In this document: positions 13,401 to 25,400 of the stretch, in pieces
Layout of the letters: each line of letters opens with the position of its first letter
Position numbering within the stretch: position 1 is the first letter of the stretch
Source: Symbiodinium kawagutii
Taxonomy: Eukaryota > Sar > Dinophyceae > Suessiales > Symbiodiniaceae
Assembly (NCBI GenBank): GCA_009767595.1
Contig: VSDK01021695.1
Location: 1 to 64,000, forward strand
Direction: 5' to 3'
Length of the DNA stretch: 64,000 nt
The notes under the pieces: generated by a model
Told to the model about the DNA's origin: nothing
Database searches by the model: none
What the model saw: the letters and a program-made list of their open reading frames with translations, nothing else
Made by a program: the position numbers and the translations under genes

Positions 13401-16400
13401 AGCTTACCAGCCAATAGCAACCAACCCCAAATTCCAACTACCTGGAAAAACCAGTCGAAACCGGAACTGGAAGCACCAGTAGAAATCAGGTAACCAGCTG
13501 TAACCAGCCCCTCTAATCACCAACCATAGCACCATGGCCACCCAGCTGAACAGCAGCACCAGGCGCCCCATGCCTTGGGGGATCTGCCAGGACCCCGGGC
13601 GACACCGTGGGTGCCGTGGCCCTGGACGCGGCTCAAAACGTGGCGTGTGGCACCAGCACCGGTGGCATCGTGGGGAAGCGGCCTGGGAGAGTCACTGGCT
13701 CGCAGCACGGTGCAGCTGGTAGCAAGGCGTTTCGGGGGGGGGTTAAGGTCATCGGGAAGCTACAAGCCGTAGCTGCTATGTCGTTGAATTTTGTTTAAAC
13801 ATGAATGGTGAAATTACTATAATTGTGTATATCTAGATTATTCAAAACATATTATGGCGGTTTTCTTGAGGGATAAGGTGAATTTCTAAAGCCATGGGAA
13901 TCTGTACGGATTATATAGGGGTTATAGCCGTTAATAGTGGCAAATCAAAGGAGCAACTACCAACTATAATGGCCAAACGCTACTAGTCATGGTGGTTTCT
14001 AAAATGAGGGAACCCCCAAAAATTGGATGGTTTATTTAATGAACATGAGTACTATTGGATGATATTGGTTGATTTGGGGGGAGCCCTATAACTTGAGAAA
14101 CACCCCCTCGGATGTGCACTTCACTGGACTTAGTTTCCTTAGATGACCATGGTAAATCGTATGTTTGGTGTGCATTCCCAGAAATTGGTAACATTCACCA
14201 TGCTTAGTTTGGCATTAGTTCAGCTGGTGCAACTAGCCATGCTGAAATCCCAGGGAACTAACTCTGGGCCATGCACATCTAGTCGTGGTGGTGGTGCTGT
14301 TGGTTGTTGCTGTACCCGAGTCTAGAGATGGCCTAAGCAATTCCGGTGAAAATCAGCATCCCAAATGGGTAGATAATCTACTTAAATCCACGCTATCCTT
14401 ACCATTTCCCTGGCGATTTGAACAATAGCTGTGTTGGGATGTATCTCCCTCATGGAACTCCCAAAGTTGGTTTGTTTTGGTAAATGGCTGATAAAGGATG
14501 ATATAAGGGTCCCCTATTTGAGAAACCTTCAATAATTACTATAACAATGATTCAACAAGGATGCTCTGGGCGTAATATGTCAAATTCAAGAAACCCTCTG
14601 ATTAATCAAACATAGCTATCCAAAATGATTAAATGTCCCCTACTCAGTAATGGCTACCCAGGATTAATAAACCCCTGGTTGATTAATAGGGGGTATCCCC
14701 TAAAAGCCTTGGTTTTCCATTAGAATGATAACCCCCCTAGTTAATCAACCAGGGGTTTATTATGGTTTATTAATCCTGGGTTAACATTAGTGGATAATAA
14801 TACTTTTGATATTATCCTACTCATTATAATCATAGTTATTATTATTATTATCCTGCTAATACTGGATAGCTATGTTTGATTCCCAGAGGGTTTGTTGCGC
14901 AGCTGCAGCTGGTTCCCAGGTGGGCGACTCGCCGCTGGTGGGTTGCGGCGGCTATGCCAACAGCGCTGGCGCGGTCTCCGCCACGGGGCATGGCGAGGCA
15001 GTGTGGCAGCCGGGGTTTTCCAGGTTTTTTTTGGGGGAGAGAATCCATGTTTTTTTGACAGGGAAACCATGTTTTTCTACCTTTTCCACAGTTTTTTATA
15101 GGGAAAATCGGTTGTCTTGTACAGGGAAACCAGGGTTCTTTACCGGGGGATCATGGTGGTTGATAGGGGAGAATGGGGGATCACAACCAACAATAATGGT
15201 TGACAACTGTTTTTTGGGCATGGAAAATCCATAGGTTTTATAGGCTGAGTATGGGGGATAGATATGTGTTAAAATAGGGAATTAGATTTGACTTGTCAGG
15301 AAATAACAATTCCATCAATACTGGCAAACTGATGCTTGTTAGTGATGGTTGTGAGTGATGCTTATGTGTGAACATACTATACAAGAGTTGTTTCCTAAAA
15401 AACACCATATAGATTAGCAGTGTTATGTCTTGGGTGTTCGAAATACCTTAGCACAAACTGCAACCACCAGACTCTGTGTGGATTTTTTGTTGCCTGTTTG
15501 TTGGTTCCAGGTTTTGCAACAAAGACGTGACAACGTTGCACCGTTGCACCGAGGGGGTCGTTGCTACCTGGCTGGTTCCAGTGATTGGTCACCTCTCAGT
15601 TGCGACCTGGGTTTCTCCAGGAAAGCCATGGCGACCTGGGGTCCATTTTAGTAGTGAAGACCTCCAGTTGATGAAGCTAATTGCTGCACTTAATCATCAT
15701 CAACCATGATGGTTTGGCTAACCTGCCTGCTATAGTCAGTCTGCCTTTCGTAGTTGCTGAAGCTATCAACCATTGCTTAATCAGCCATTCACAACCATGA
15801 TAGTTGGTTCATTAAGCTCATTACACTGCCTACAGCTGATTACCCTCGATCAACCAATTATTCACCATCATTGATCGCCATCAACCACTGGGGTATCAAT
15901 GCCAGTATTAACCATCGTTGCTCATCAACCATCATGAGCCATTATGGGTCATTATGAGCCATTAGTCAACCATTGTTCATCGTTCATCAACCATGATACA
16001 AATATGACCACTTTTCCGCTTTTCCGACAGGTAGCAAGAACACGGCTAGGACAGCAGAGTTTCCCGCTTCCCAAAATGTACATCTCTAGGGGATCAGCTT
16101 CAGGTCTTTGGACACCATGTAGGAATTGCTCCACTGAGTCATCCACTGTGTGTTGGCAGCATGACGTGTAGGTAGGATCTGAACCGGCAAAGTGTTTGTC
16201 CAGTAACCAATCACAGGACTGTCAGGTTTGCAATATTGTACGGGCAGATGTAAGTCCAAATGTTTAGCCAATTTACGCAAAAAGGCAGTCAACCATCGGC
16301 ACCTGCGAACGAAGTTTGGTTTACCCGGCATAGTCCGTGAAGGTTCCCACCGCAGCATACGGGTGTTATACCAAGGGCCCTCATGTCCTGTGTACGTCAC

Positions 16401-19400
16401 AAAGTCCACATACAGTTGAAACCAGCTCCACCTGAAAATCTTGCGTCCTCCGCCCGTTTGGTGAAGGCTGTCAATCCAGGTCCGCACATGGTTCCATTCT
16501 TCGTGGTCAAAGGTATGAGCCGTCTCAGGCAGCTCCGAAGGAAAAACCCAGTTCTGCATCTGAGGAGGTTCATACACTGGATCTTGAGGGTTCTCTTCAT
16601 TGACTTCTGCTATAGGTTGTTTCTGTAGCTCTATGGCAAGCTCTCCTGTTTGCATCATGAGTTTATGAGTCCAGTCGCACCTGTACCGGAAGTTGAGGAT
16701 CTCCTGGTCGAGTGTGTCGCTGAGCTGTCTGGTGAAAGGATGACTTAGCAGTACACTAGAGGCAAGTTGGTCTGCCGACTCGTTTCCTTCGCACGCCCAG
16801 CGTTCCAACCATTCAAGTTGTTCTAAGTCTTGATGACTACTAACCTTCACGATTCCAGCACAAAGATGCGATACTTGTTGATATAACCCGATGAAGGTTC
16901 TCACCAGGTCATGATTACTGCTGTTGTGTTGTGGATACCAGTTAGGTTTCTCCCGAATGCGTCTGATCACCTTACATACGTAGCTAGAGTCTGTCCAGAG
17001 GCGGAAAGGCCGTTGCGCCACCTTGACAAAAGAAATTGCCGAAATGGCTGCTGTTAGCTCTGCGCGATTGATGGTTTGTTACATGCCTGGGACCATTCCT
17101 GNNNNNNNNNNNCCTGCTGAGAGAGGTGCAAACTCTGTGTCGTTCATGGCTAAGGTTACTCCCCAAGAGGCTATTCGGGCATACTTGTTTTGGTTCTTGT
17201 AGCACGACCCATCTGTGAAGAAGTCCAGAAAATCCGGGATGACTGTAGGTATGTGAAACCCCTGTGTCTCATCAGGCAAGTTTTGCAAATGTTCACGAAA
17301 GGCTATCAAGCTGGGCGGGCGAGGGAACCAACCATGACACTTCGTGACCATCGGCATGTCTGCAACTTCTTGAATCACCTGAGAAGGAATGGATGTTCTG
17401 GCTTCGTGTAACTTAGGGCAGTGCCAAATCCGGTGTTCGATCGAGTCGGGTTGGCCACACATTTTGCATGCTCCTGTTTCTTGGCTGTCACGGTGAACCA
17501 GGTGGTCTGCCGTGAGGAAAGCACCTGTCATGTTCCTACGCAAGGTAGTCTTGGCTGCCGTTTCTGCTGGGAGGTTGGCAACTGAAAGGGCCGCATGGAT
17601 GTTTGCAATTCCCTGGAAAGTTTTCCTGTGTGCCAACGACTCGGCTATATGCTGCTGCCAAGCTTCACTGACTCGGAAACGGAGTTCTTGGAGTGGGGAA
17701 TTCCAAAGGTCTATGGGAAGGTTCCACTGGTCTTTGAACGTTCCTTCCTCCCAAGACCATCCGAGTTTATGTAGCCTGTTGAGCAACACTGAGCAGGGTC
17801 CTGGCTTGGGTCGCTTTCGAGTGGATTCTGCGAGGTCATCCAGGATCATGGCACTACTCTCAAGGGTGGTGTATTTCCTGAAATCTAACACGGTATGCCA
17901 CATCGTGTAGAATCCAGGATCATGCTTGGGATCTTCAAACAGTGACAAAACCACCGGCGGGCTAACCCCTGGAAGGTCATCACGCAAACATCTGGTTACA
18001 GCAGTTCTAACTTGGTCTAAGTGTTGGTCCCCAAGGTGCACCGAGGAAACTGCATGGAGAAAGTTAGGAAAAGCTGCACTTGAAATGGCTTGTAGCTTTT
18101 GCTTGCGTGGTGCCAATGTTCGCGCGAATTGAGGCCATCTCGGTTTGAACTTCATGATTTTGTCAGTGATTGTGGCATTTGTTGTCTGTCTGGAGTACTG
18201 AACGTGTCCTCCCAAGTCTCTAGAGTAGCTCTTGAGTTTCTTGTGTTGAGCTCTAAAGGCACTGCGAACCTCCGGTTTTGTCGACCAGAAGAAGGTCTTA
18301 GTGTCATCTAGGTGGACATCCATCTCTTCGCAGAATCGCTCCAGGCTAAGGTAGGCATCAAGCAGGTTTGTTTCGGAGGTGGCCAACAGCTCCCAGTTAT
18401 CAACATAGGTTATAAGTTGTGCCCCCTGTGTGTGATGCTTCACCCATCTATCGGCTAGCAGGTTTGCCGCACACATTGCCACGACTGAGAGGCCGCAACC
18501 TTCAGGATATCCAGTTGTCGAATAGAGCTCTGGACCGGTGCCGCCCCTTAGCATGAATCTACGTGACATGCTTTCTAATGCCCTACCCCAAGCGTGGATG
18601 AGAGGCTTGGGGATCCCTAATCTGGAACACATCCGGAGTAGTACCAGTCTAGGTAGATGGTTAAAACACTTGATCAGATCTACCATGCATCCATGGAGTT
18701 CCTCTCCAGTGAAATAGTGCTCCTCTAACCTAAGTTGTATCAGGTACCACACATCCTGCGCAGTCCTCCCGGGGAGGTTTCCATGGCAAGTGTTGGGAGA
18801 ATGGCTCAACAGATGAAGGAGGCATTCTTTACTTCTAATCGAGCTCCAGTTCCTATACAGGATTGAAAACACGGTTATCGGGCGAAAATCTCCTACTTTG
18901 GCTGCGAGTGGGGTTTTCTGGAGTGCATGCACCACTCCTCGCAGCATACTACAGGGCCAAGGTCTTCCCGCTTCAATGTCATGGAAAAGTTGGATGATGG
19001 AAAGAGTGAGGTCTCTAGGCAAATTCAACACATCACTTCTACTCCAGCCATCAGGGCCGGTGGCAGCCCGCTTTTTCTTGCTCTGGAGGTTTTGTGTCCA
19101 CCTCTCGAAGGTTATCTTTGTGTAAGGCATCTGGTTGCCTTGTGGCACATGGTTTTCTATGAAGGAGAGCAACGGTTCCCACCTGGACATGGGAGTGGCA
19201 TCGTGTCTGCACCACCGTTTCTGCCATTCCTCCCCAAATTTCGCAAACATATCTGTGAGTGTTCCCATGAGGGCATCTTGTCGCAGCATGTCTCCCTCAC
19301 AAAGGTCGCTAAGGTCTTCTACCCAGATCTTGTCCGGTTCCATGTGGATTGGCTTGACTGGGCCAAACTTAGACAAGATCTCTTTGGTCTGTTCAAAATG

Positions 19401-22400
19401 AACCGGGGGAGAAACTACCACTGCGTTCTCATCTTCACACACTTGCGTGATGTGAGTGTGCTGGGAGTAATCAAGCAACTGAACAGGGGAAGCTCTCTCT
19501 GCTCGGACATCTTGGAAAACCTTATAAGGGTTGGTTTGTCTGTTGGCGGTGGCTTTCCGTTGCAACTCTGTGATGAGAACCTTCTCAAAAGCACGCACTT
19601 CATGTTCAAACGCGTCTCGAAGAATCACTGCTGCTGTCTGGGACAAAGGTTCATCTGGGAGGTGCTGTGGGACTTGGTCATGAACTTTCGGGCGTTCTTT
19701 CCACCAATGACGAAAGCTCGTGGGGAAACCTGGTGCGCTCAAGATGGCTCTCCATTCTCTCTGTCGATGTACCCATTGTTGTACGGTTCTCTGGCTGTGG
19801 CTTGGGCTGCGTGCGAAAGCTTCCAAGCGCCTCAACTGCTTGAACCACTGATTATATCTAAGTGAAGTTCCCTCAAACTTCGGTTGGGCATGGCCATGTC
19901 GGCTGTTGGTGACAGGTTTGGAGTAGCTCTGTCTCATGGTGGTCCTAGTGGTTCGAGATCTTCCTAACTGGCATGGTGCGATGGTTTGTTCCCCGCACTG
20001 TGTTTTCAGTCTATCCTCAAACTCAGTTGCGATTGCTAGGCATGGGTCTGCGCACTCAGGTGGAAGGACAAGACTTCCGTCGGGCACTTTAGGGTGGGAT
20101 TCCCAATCGATAGGTTTGGGCATTCGCCAAATGGGTATGGACTCAGGTTTACCAAAAGGCTTGAACAATGCTCCCAGCACCGCGTGATCCTTAAAGGTAT
20201 CTTCTTGGAACACTATTCGATCGAAAAGTTCCACTAGCTCTGGTGACAGCCAAATGAAATCTTTTCTAGTTTTGCCCTTACAAGTGGGTCTCACTTCTGT
20301 GCCATGTCGGAGTTGTTGTAGCTCCTGTGCTTCTCTCCATCCTAGCGCATGCCATAGTTTTGTTTCTTGAAGGTTTTGGTCCAACTGATTGAAATCACCT
20401 GTGACAAACCTCTTGCCTCGAAGGTTGTGCACGATGCGTTGTGTGATCAGCTGAAGGTCACATTCGGTTTGTTCTCTCACTTCCTTGGAGTCAGCACGAA
20501 AAGCACGGCCATAGTAGTTCGCCCCGTGTATCCAGTGCTGTTGGAAGTGGAAGGTTTGGAAAGCTAGCCTCGATTGCTTCCAATGCTCAGGTGGACATGA
20601 GTGAGTCAACGGTCTACTTGGTACATCTGTTATGAAGCCTGATCCTATTTGCTTGCCTCCAATCGAACCTAGGGAACATGTTCTCAAGGGGGTAGCTTCT
20701 CCATGATGAAGGCGGAATCGCTTGGAGTGGAACTGCAATTCTTTGCCAAACTTTCTGATCCCTAAGGATGTCAGTTGTGTTTCTGATATACCCCAGATAT
20801 TTGCACTTGCACACGGCAAGTGTTGGATATAGGATCCTTTGTGTAACAACCCTGTTGGGTTAATTGCGCCAACTAGCAAGCCGGGATGCTCTTCGGGTCC
20901 TGGATTGCGGGCTTCCCCAATGCGCATCACCATGGTCATGAGGATGATGCACCACAAAATTGAATTTGAGAGCCTAGGAAGGCTCCGGCATGCAACGGTC
21001 TGGCTTGCCTGTCATTCTGCGGTCTTCAACCGCTTGCTCAACAGGGAATCGATCTGGGTCATCTGGTCTGCAAACTTGGCATCAATTGACTTCTGGAAGC
21101 GGTCTCCTTGGGTTTCGATGTGTTTCTTCATGATCTTGATTTCAGAGACAACTTCTGCGTGCTGTTGATTCTGCTGCTGTTGGTTCTGCTGTAGGGTGTT
21201 GACCGATCCTCCAAGGTTGTGAACGGAGGTGGACAACTGCTTGACCTGTTCCTCCAACTGCGTCATCCTTTGTTCATTGGCATGTTCCATGGCGACATCA
21301 TCATTGGAGGTGCTGGATTTCACCTTCTCCAGAAGCTTCGCTTCTAGCTCTGCCAATTGGGCCGTGGGGAGATTCTTCTCTGTGCCTGAGAACCTCGCCC
21401 AAGGGTCATGTTCAAGCCAAGGGTCAGCATTGGGCTGGCCCGCCGATGGTGCTGGTCGGGATTGCATGGCTCTCCAAGATTTCCCCGATGCTACCACTGC
21501 TTTCTTGGGTGGTTCTCCACTGGGTTTATCATCTTTGCTTGTAATCAGAACATCGCCATGGCTCATGGTGAAAACCCAATGGCTTGGTGGGCCAGCTGCG
21601 CTTGCTGACCAAAAGGTTCCTTCGGTTCCTTGCAATTGGCCCTGTGGCTGGCCTGCAATGGCATCCCATCCCCACTGTTTCAGGACAGCTTGCAACGATG
21701 TGCGTGTTGTACCCCAAGGAAGGGGTCCAATGCGAAACTGCTTTTTGGCCCCGTCTACATAGTGGACGTCAGGTCTATGCTCTCTATGGATCATGGGGGC
21801 ATGTTCAGTGCGGACCCTCAAACCATACCTGGTTCCGTTTCGTACCATCCATGTTTTGCTGGAGGACGTTTGGACTGCCAATCTGGTGTCGCTGTGACCT
21901 TTCTTTGGCAACCATATCACTCGATAGCTTGGTGATGGATTTCTGCCGGTGTCATCTCTGGGTTCAGTGTATATTCCATGTTGGCCACTTGCATCAAGAA
22001 GGTCACTGGCAAAACTGGCAGGAACTCGGATCAGGAATGTGAAAACATATGCTTCTGGGGGCTGTGATCTGCGAAAGTTAGCATCCATCCATTGTCGATC
22101 CCAAAGGTCCAAAATGGCTCCTGAGACTTCTCCTTGGAATGTTTCATGCGACATGATCATGCGGACTGGTCTGGAAATAAAGTCATCCCATTCATGCGGT
22201 AGCTGGTCTTTGTATGCAAGTACTCGGATCACCTGCGTGTCGATCTCACTGATGGAAGTCATGTCTTTGGGAAGGGATCTGGTCACTGGGTGGATTCCAA
22301 GTTGCAAGATTGCAGCTGTCAACAAAATTGGTTCGTCCGTCTTATGGTACTGAGCAGGGAATTTCACTTGGCCCACATTCTTGGGGATCCTGCCATCATC

Positions 22401-25400
22401 GTAGTCAATGATCAACAATGCAAGACCTCCTTGACTCAAAGGTTCTTTGAGTTGCATGAATGGCATCGCTTCTTCCACTGTTGCAATTGCAATTCCTGTC
22501 GCATTCTTAGCAACTTGTGACAGGTTGATTTGGTTGATGCGTGTGCCATCTTGGAGACCAAAGATGTGAGATGGAATGGACAAATGCTCAGGCGACAGTT
22601 TGATCATTTGTTTCTCCTTTCTGACTTGTTTTTGTTTGGTTTGCTTGCTCCCCCATGATTTGCCCTCCTGTAGTCGTTGGGAAACTGCTGCTCTGAGTTC
22701 ATCGGACATGACTATCTGTATGGGTGGTTGGTGTTGGCTTGCACGAGCTTTCAAATCTCGCCATGGTTTTGGTGAAGCCAGCACATTCGCAATTGTTTGT
22801 CCCCCTAGTGACTGGTGGAGCATCTCGGCACATTGCTTGGACCTCTGCCTGGAAACTCCATGTTGTTCCAGGAGCATTTGCAGGGACTCGATCTGTCTGT
22901 TCTCTCCTGCGCCTCCAAACTTGCAGTGGAAGAATTTGATGGGTGGTTGCATCTTTACCCAATACTCATATGCTTGTCTCATGGTGATGGCAAACTCAAC
23001 TGCAAAACCCTGGAAAGAAAAGGTGCGCATTGCCACTTGTTGGATCCATGCAATGCTCTGGAAACCGCAATCATGTGGGAATCTCTGGCCGATGTGCAAG
23101 GTTTGCAGTGTGAAGCTACCTGATCGAAAATCTGGGTGATCAATGCACATGTCTCTCCCTCCAGTGGTCGTGAGGAAACCGCATTGGTCTCCATCGATCT
23201 CCAGTGCCATTGGGAACCAATGTCCCTGGTGAAGCATCGCTGTGAACACTTGGACTGAACACGATGGATCGGAGAATTGGTGGATGCACTCTCCTACCCA
23301 TTCATCTAAAACATGGACAAAATCTTCTTTGTTGTGGATGTACATGGATGGTGTCGTGATGGCCGTCTTTGTCACAATCAACTGGTGGAGATAGAAGTCC
23401 ATCTCGTCGCTGGCCACCCAACCTTTCTGGTCTTTCAACAATTGCAGTCTTTGTTCAGTAAAGCAAGTGATCGTGGAAGGCATGCTTTCTTCCTCATGAC
23501 CCACATGTGTGAATGTGATTCTTTCTTTGTCTTCTAAAGCTTTGTCCCCTTTCAAGAGATTTCCCATGGCATCTGTGGGTTTGACATGTTCCGTGTGAGT
23601 AATGCGGGACTCTGCTGTCATCAATTGCTGCACGGTAGAAAAAGCTGGCACTCGCACACACTGAAAGTCTTCTCCTGGCGAGTTTACATACACCATGTTG
23701 GTGTCAGCAGGCTGGTGTTGGTCTTGGCTCGATTCTGGTCTGTCATCTCTATGGGATTCTTCTCCTGTGGGAAGCTTTGGTCCTTCAGATTCTGATTCGA
23801 TCTCGCTGTTGTCTTTGTCATTGATCTCATGGTTGGTCTTTGATTCCGTGTCTCCTATCTCTGGTCTTGGTGCATCTGGTTCATCCTTCACTTCAGTCTC
23901 CACCTGCGGAATGGTAGTGAGTCCTGGTGGAGTGCATGGCCAATCTGCTGTCGGTGAGATGGTCTCCTCGATTCTTGGTTTCTTGGATGAAATTCCCTGG
24001 ACTGCGAATTCCTGGACCCCTCCTGTGTTTGAGTATGGATCGGCCTCCATGACATCTCCTCCCGCTCCTTCCCTGTCTCTGACCCGACCTCGGGGGGGGT
24101 CGTTGGTGGTGGGCGACTCAACCAACGGCATTGCACATGGAATTGGGGTGGGGTCTGTGTCACAGGGCGAGGTGACATCAGACATTGCAGCCCCTCCTGT
24201 ACCTACCTGTGGTGGCAATGGGAGACATGGTGTTTCCTCATCTGGATCAACGACTGCTTGTGGATGATCTACGGATGCATCTGCTCTGTGTGCATGGTCG
24301 ATGGGTGCATCTGCTCTACCTGCCGGTGCTTCGGATGTGTCGGCTTGATGCCCATGGCCGTCGGACGTTTCTATCTGGTGCACATGTTCTGCGGGTGCCT
24401 CAACGTGGGAATCCGTGAATGGCCTGGGTCGTTCTGGGATGATGTCCAGATCTTTTGACTCTTCTTCATAGAGATGTTCTCTGATGTGGTGATCAAGAGA
24501 GCGTTCTGAGTCTCTAGGTAACCCCAAGGCATGGTAGATGGTTTCCTCAAAGATGTTCATCAACCTGGTGTTTCCTTGGATATCCCAAACTTCATCTCTT
24601 CCCGAAAACAATCCTTGAATGACCCTCCCAAGAACTTCGGTGGGATTGCATGGGGGAAACAGGTCAGTTTCATCCATCGCTGCAAAAGCCTGGGCGCACA
24701 CCCATGCGGATTGAATGGGCGAGGCCATCTGTCCTACTCCTGCTAAATCTAATCTAGCATTGCGATCGGATGCAAAGGGAATGTACCTCGGGTCCAGTCC
24801 TGACAGGGTGGCAACTTCTCTGGCATGCATGTGACGAATGCGTTGGCTCATTCCAAAGTTGGTTTCTTTGTCTACTCCTGTAGGTACCAAAACTGCATGG
24901 AGACCTTTCTGATCTATCCGGCTTTGTCGAAAGCCGTATTCACGACAACCGCATTCGCAGCCACAAAACTGGCTGCCCCACGAATGTGTAGCAGTGGGCA
25001 TGGTTTTGAACATGTTGATGCAAAAAGCCTGAATGCCTTTCCTGCTGTTCTGAAAACCCATGAGTTCAACCAGGTCCAGTTCTAATGCTGTCATCTCGTT
25101 TTGAGGTTCTTTCAACATGCGGGGAAGAAAGTGCAGGATGGTTGGTTCAAAAATCAGCTCTGGTAACTGCTTGACGGTTCCTGCCGGCAGGTCTGGGTGG
25201 GTCAGCAAGGCCCACCATCTTGTTCTTCGTCCTGGCCATATCTTGTGAAGATGCAAAACTTCTTGGGATAACTTGTACTTGGTTTGCTCACAAAAGGTAG
25301 CGAGATGCTTCTGGGCCCATTCACTTGTGAAAACCTCCTGTGTGCATTCCATGATAATCCATGCCGGCTTCATATGATATCCTAGTTTCAGCAGGGACGT

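Noticed and set aside
16011..16085. LTRs at the ends of the retroelements
   Set aside because: The only repeats at the ends are the 15- and 16-bp target-site duplications; internal 5' and 3' ends do not match each other.
18927..19865. Long ORFs antisense to the retroelement genes (this one, also 21229-21762, 23695-24267, 41861-42448)
   Set aside because: They lie opposite well-supported ORFs with conserved domains and show no domain of their own.
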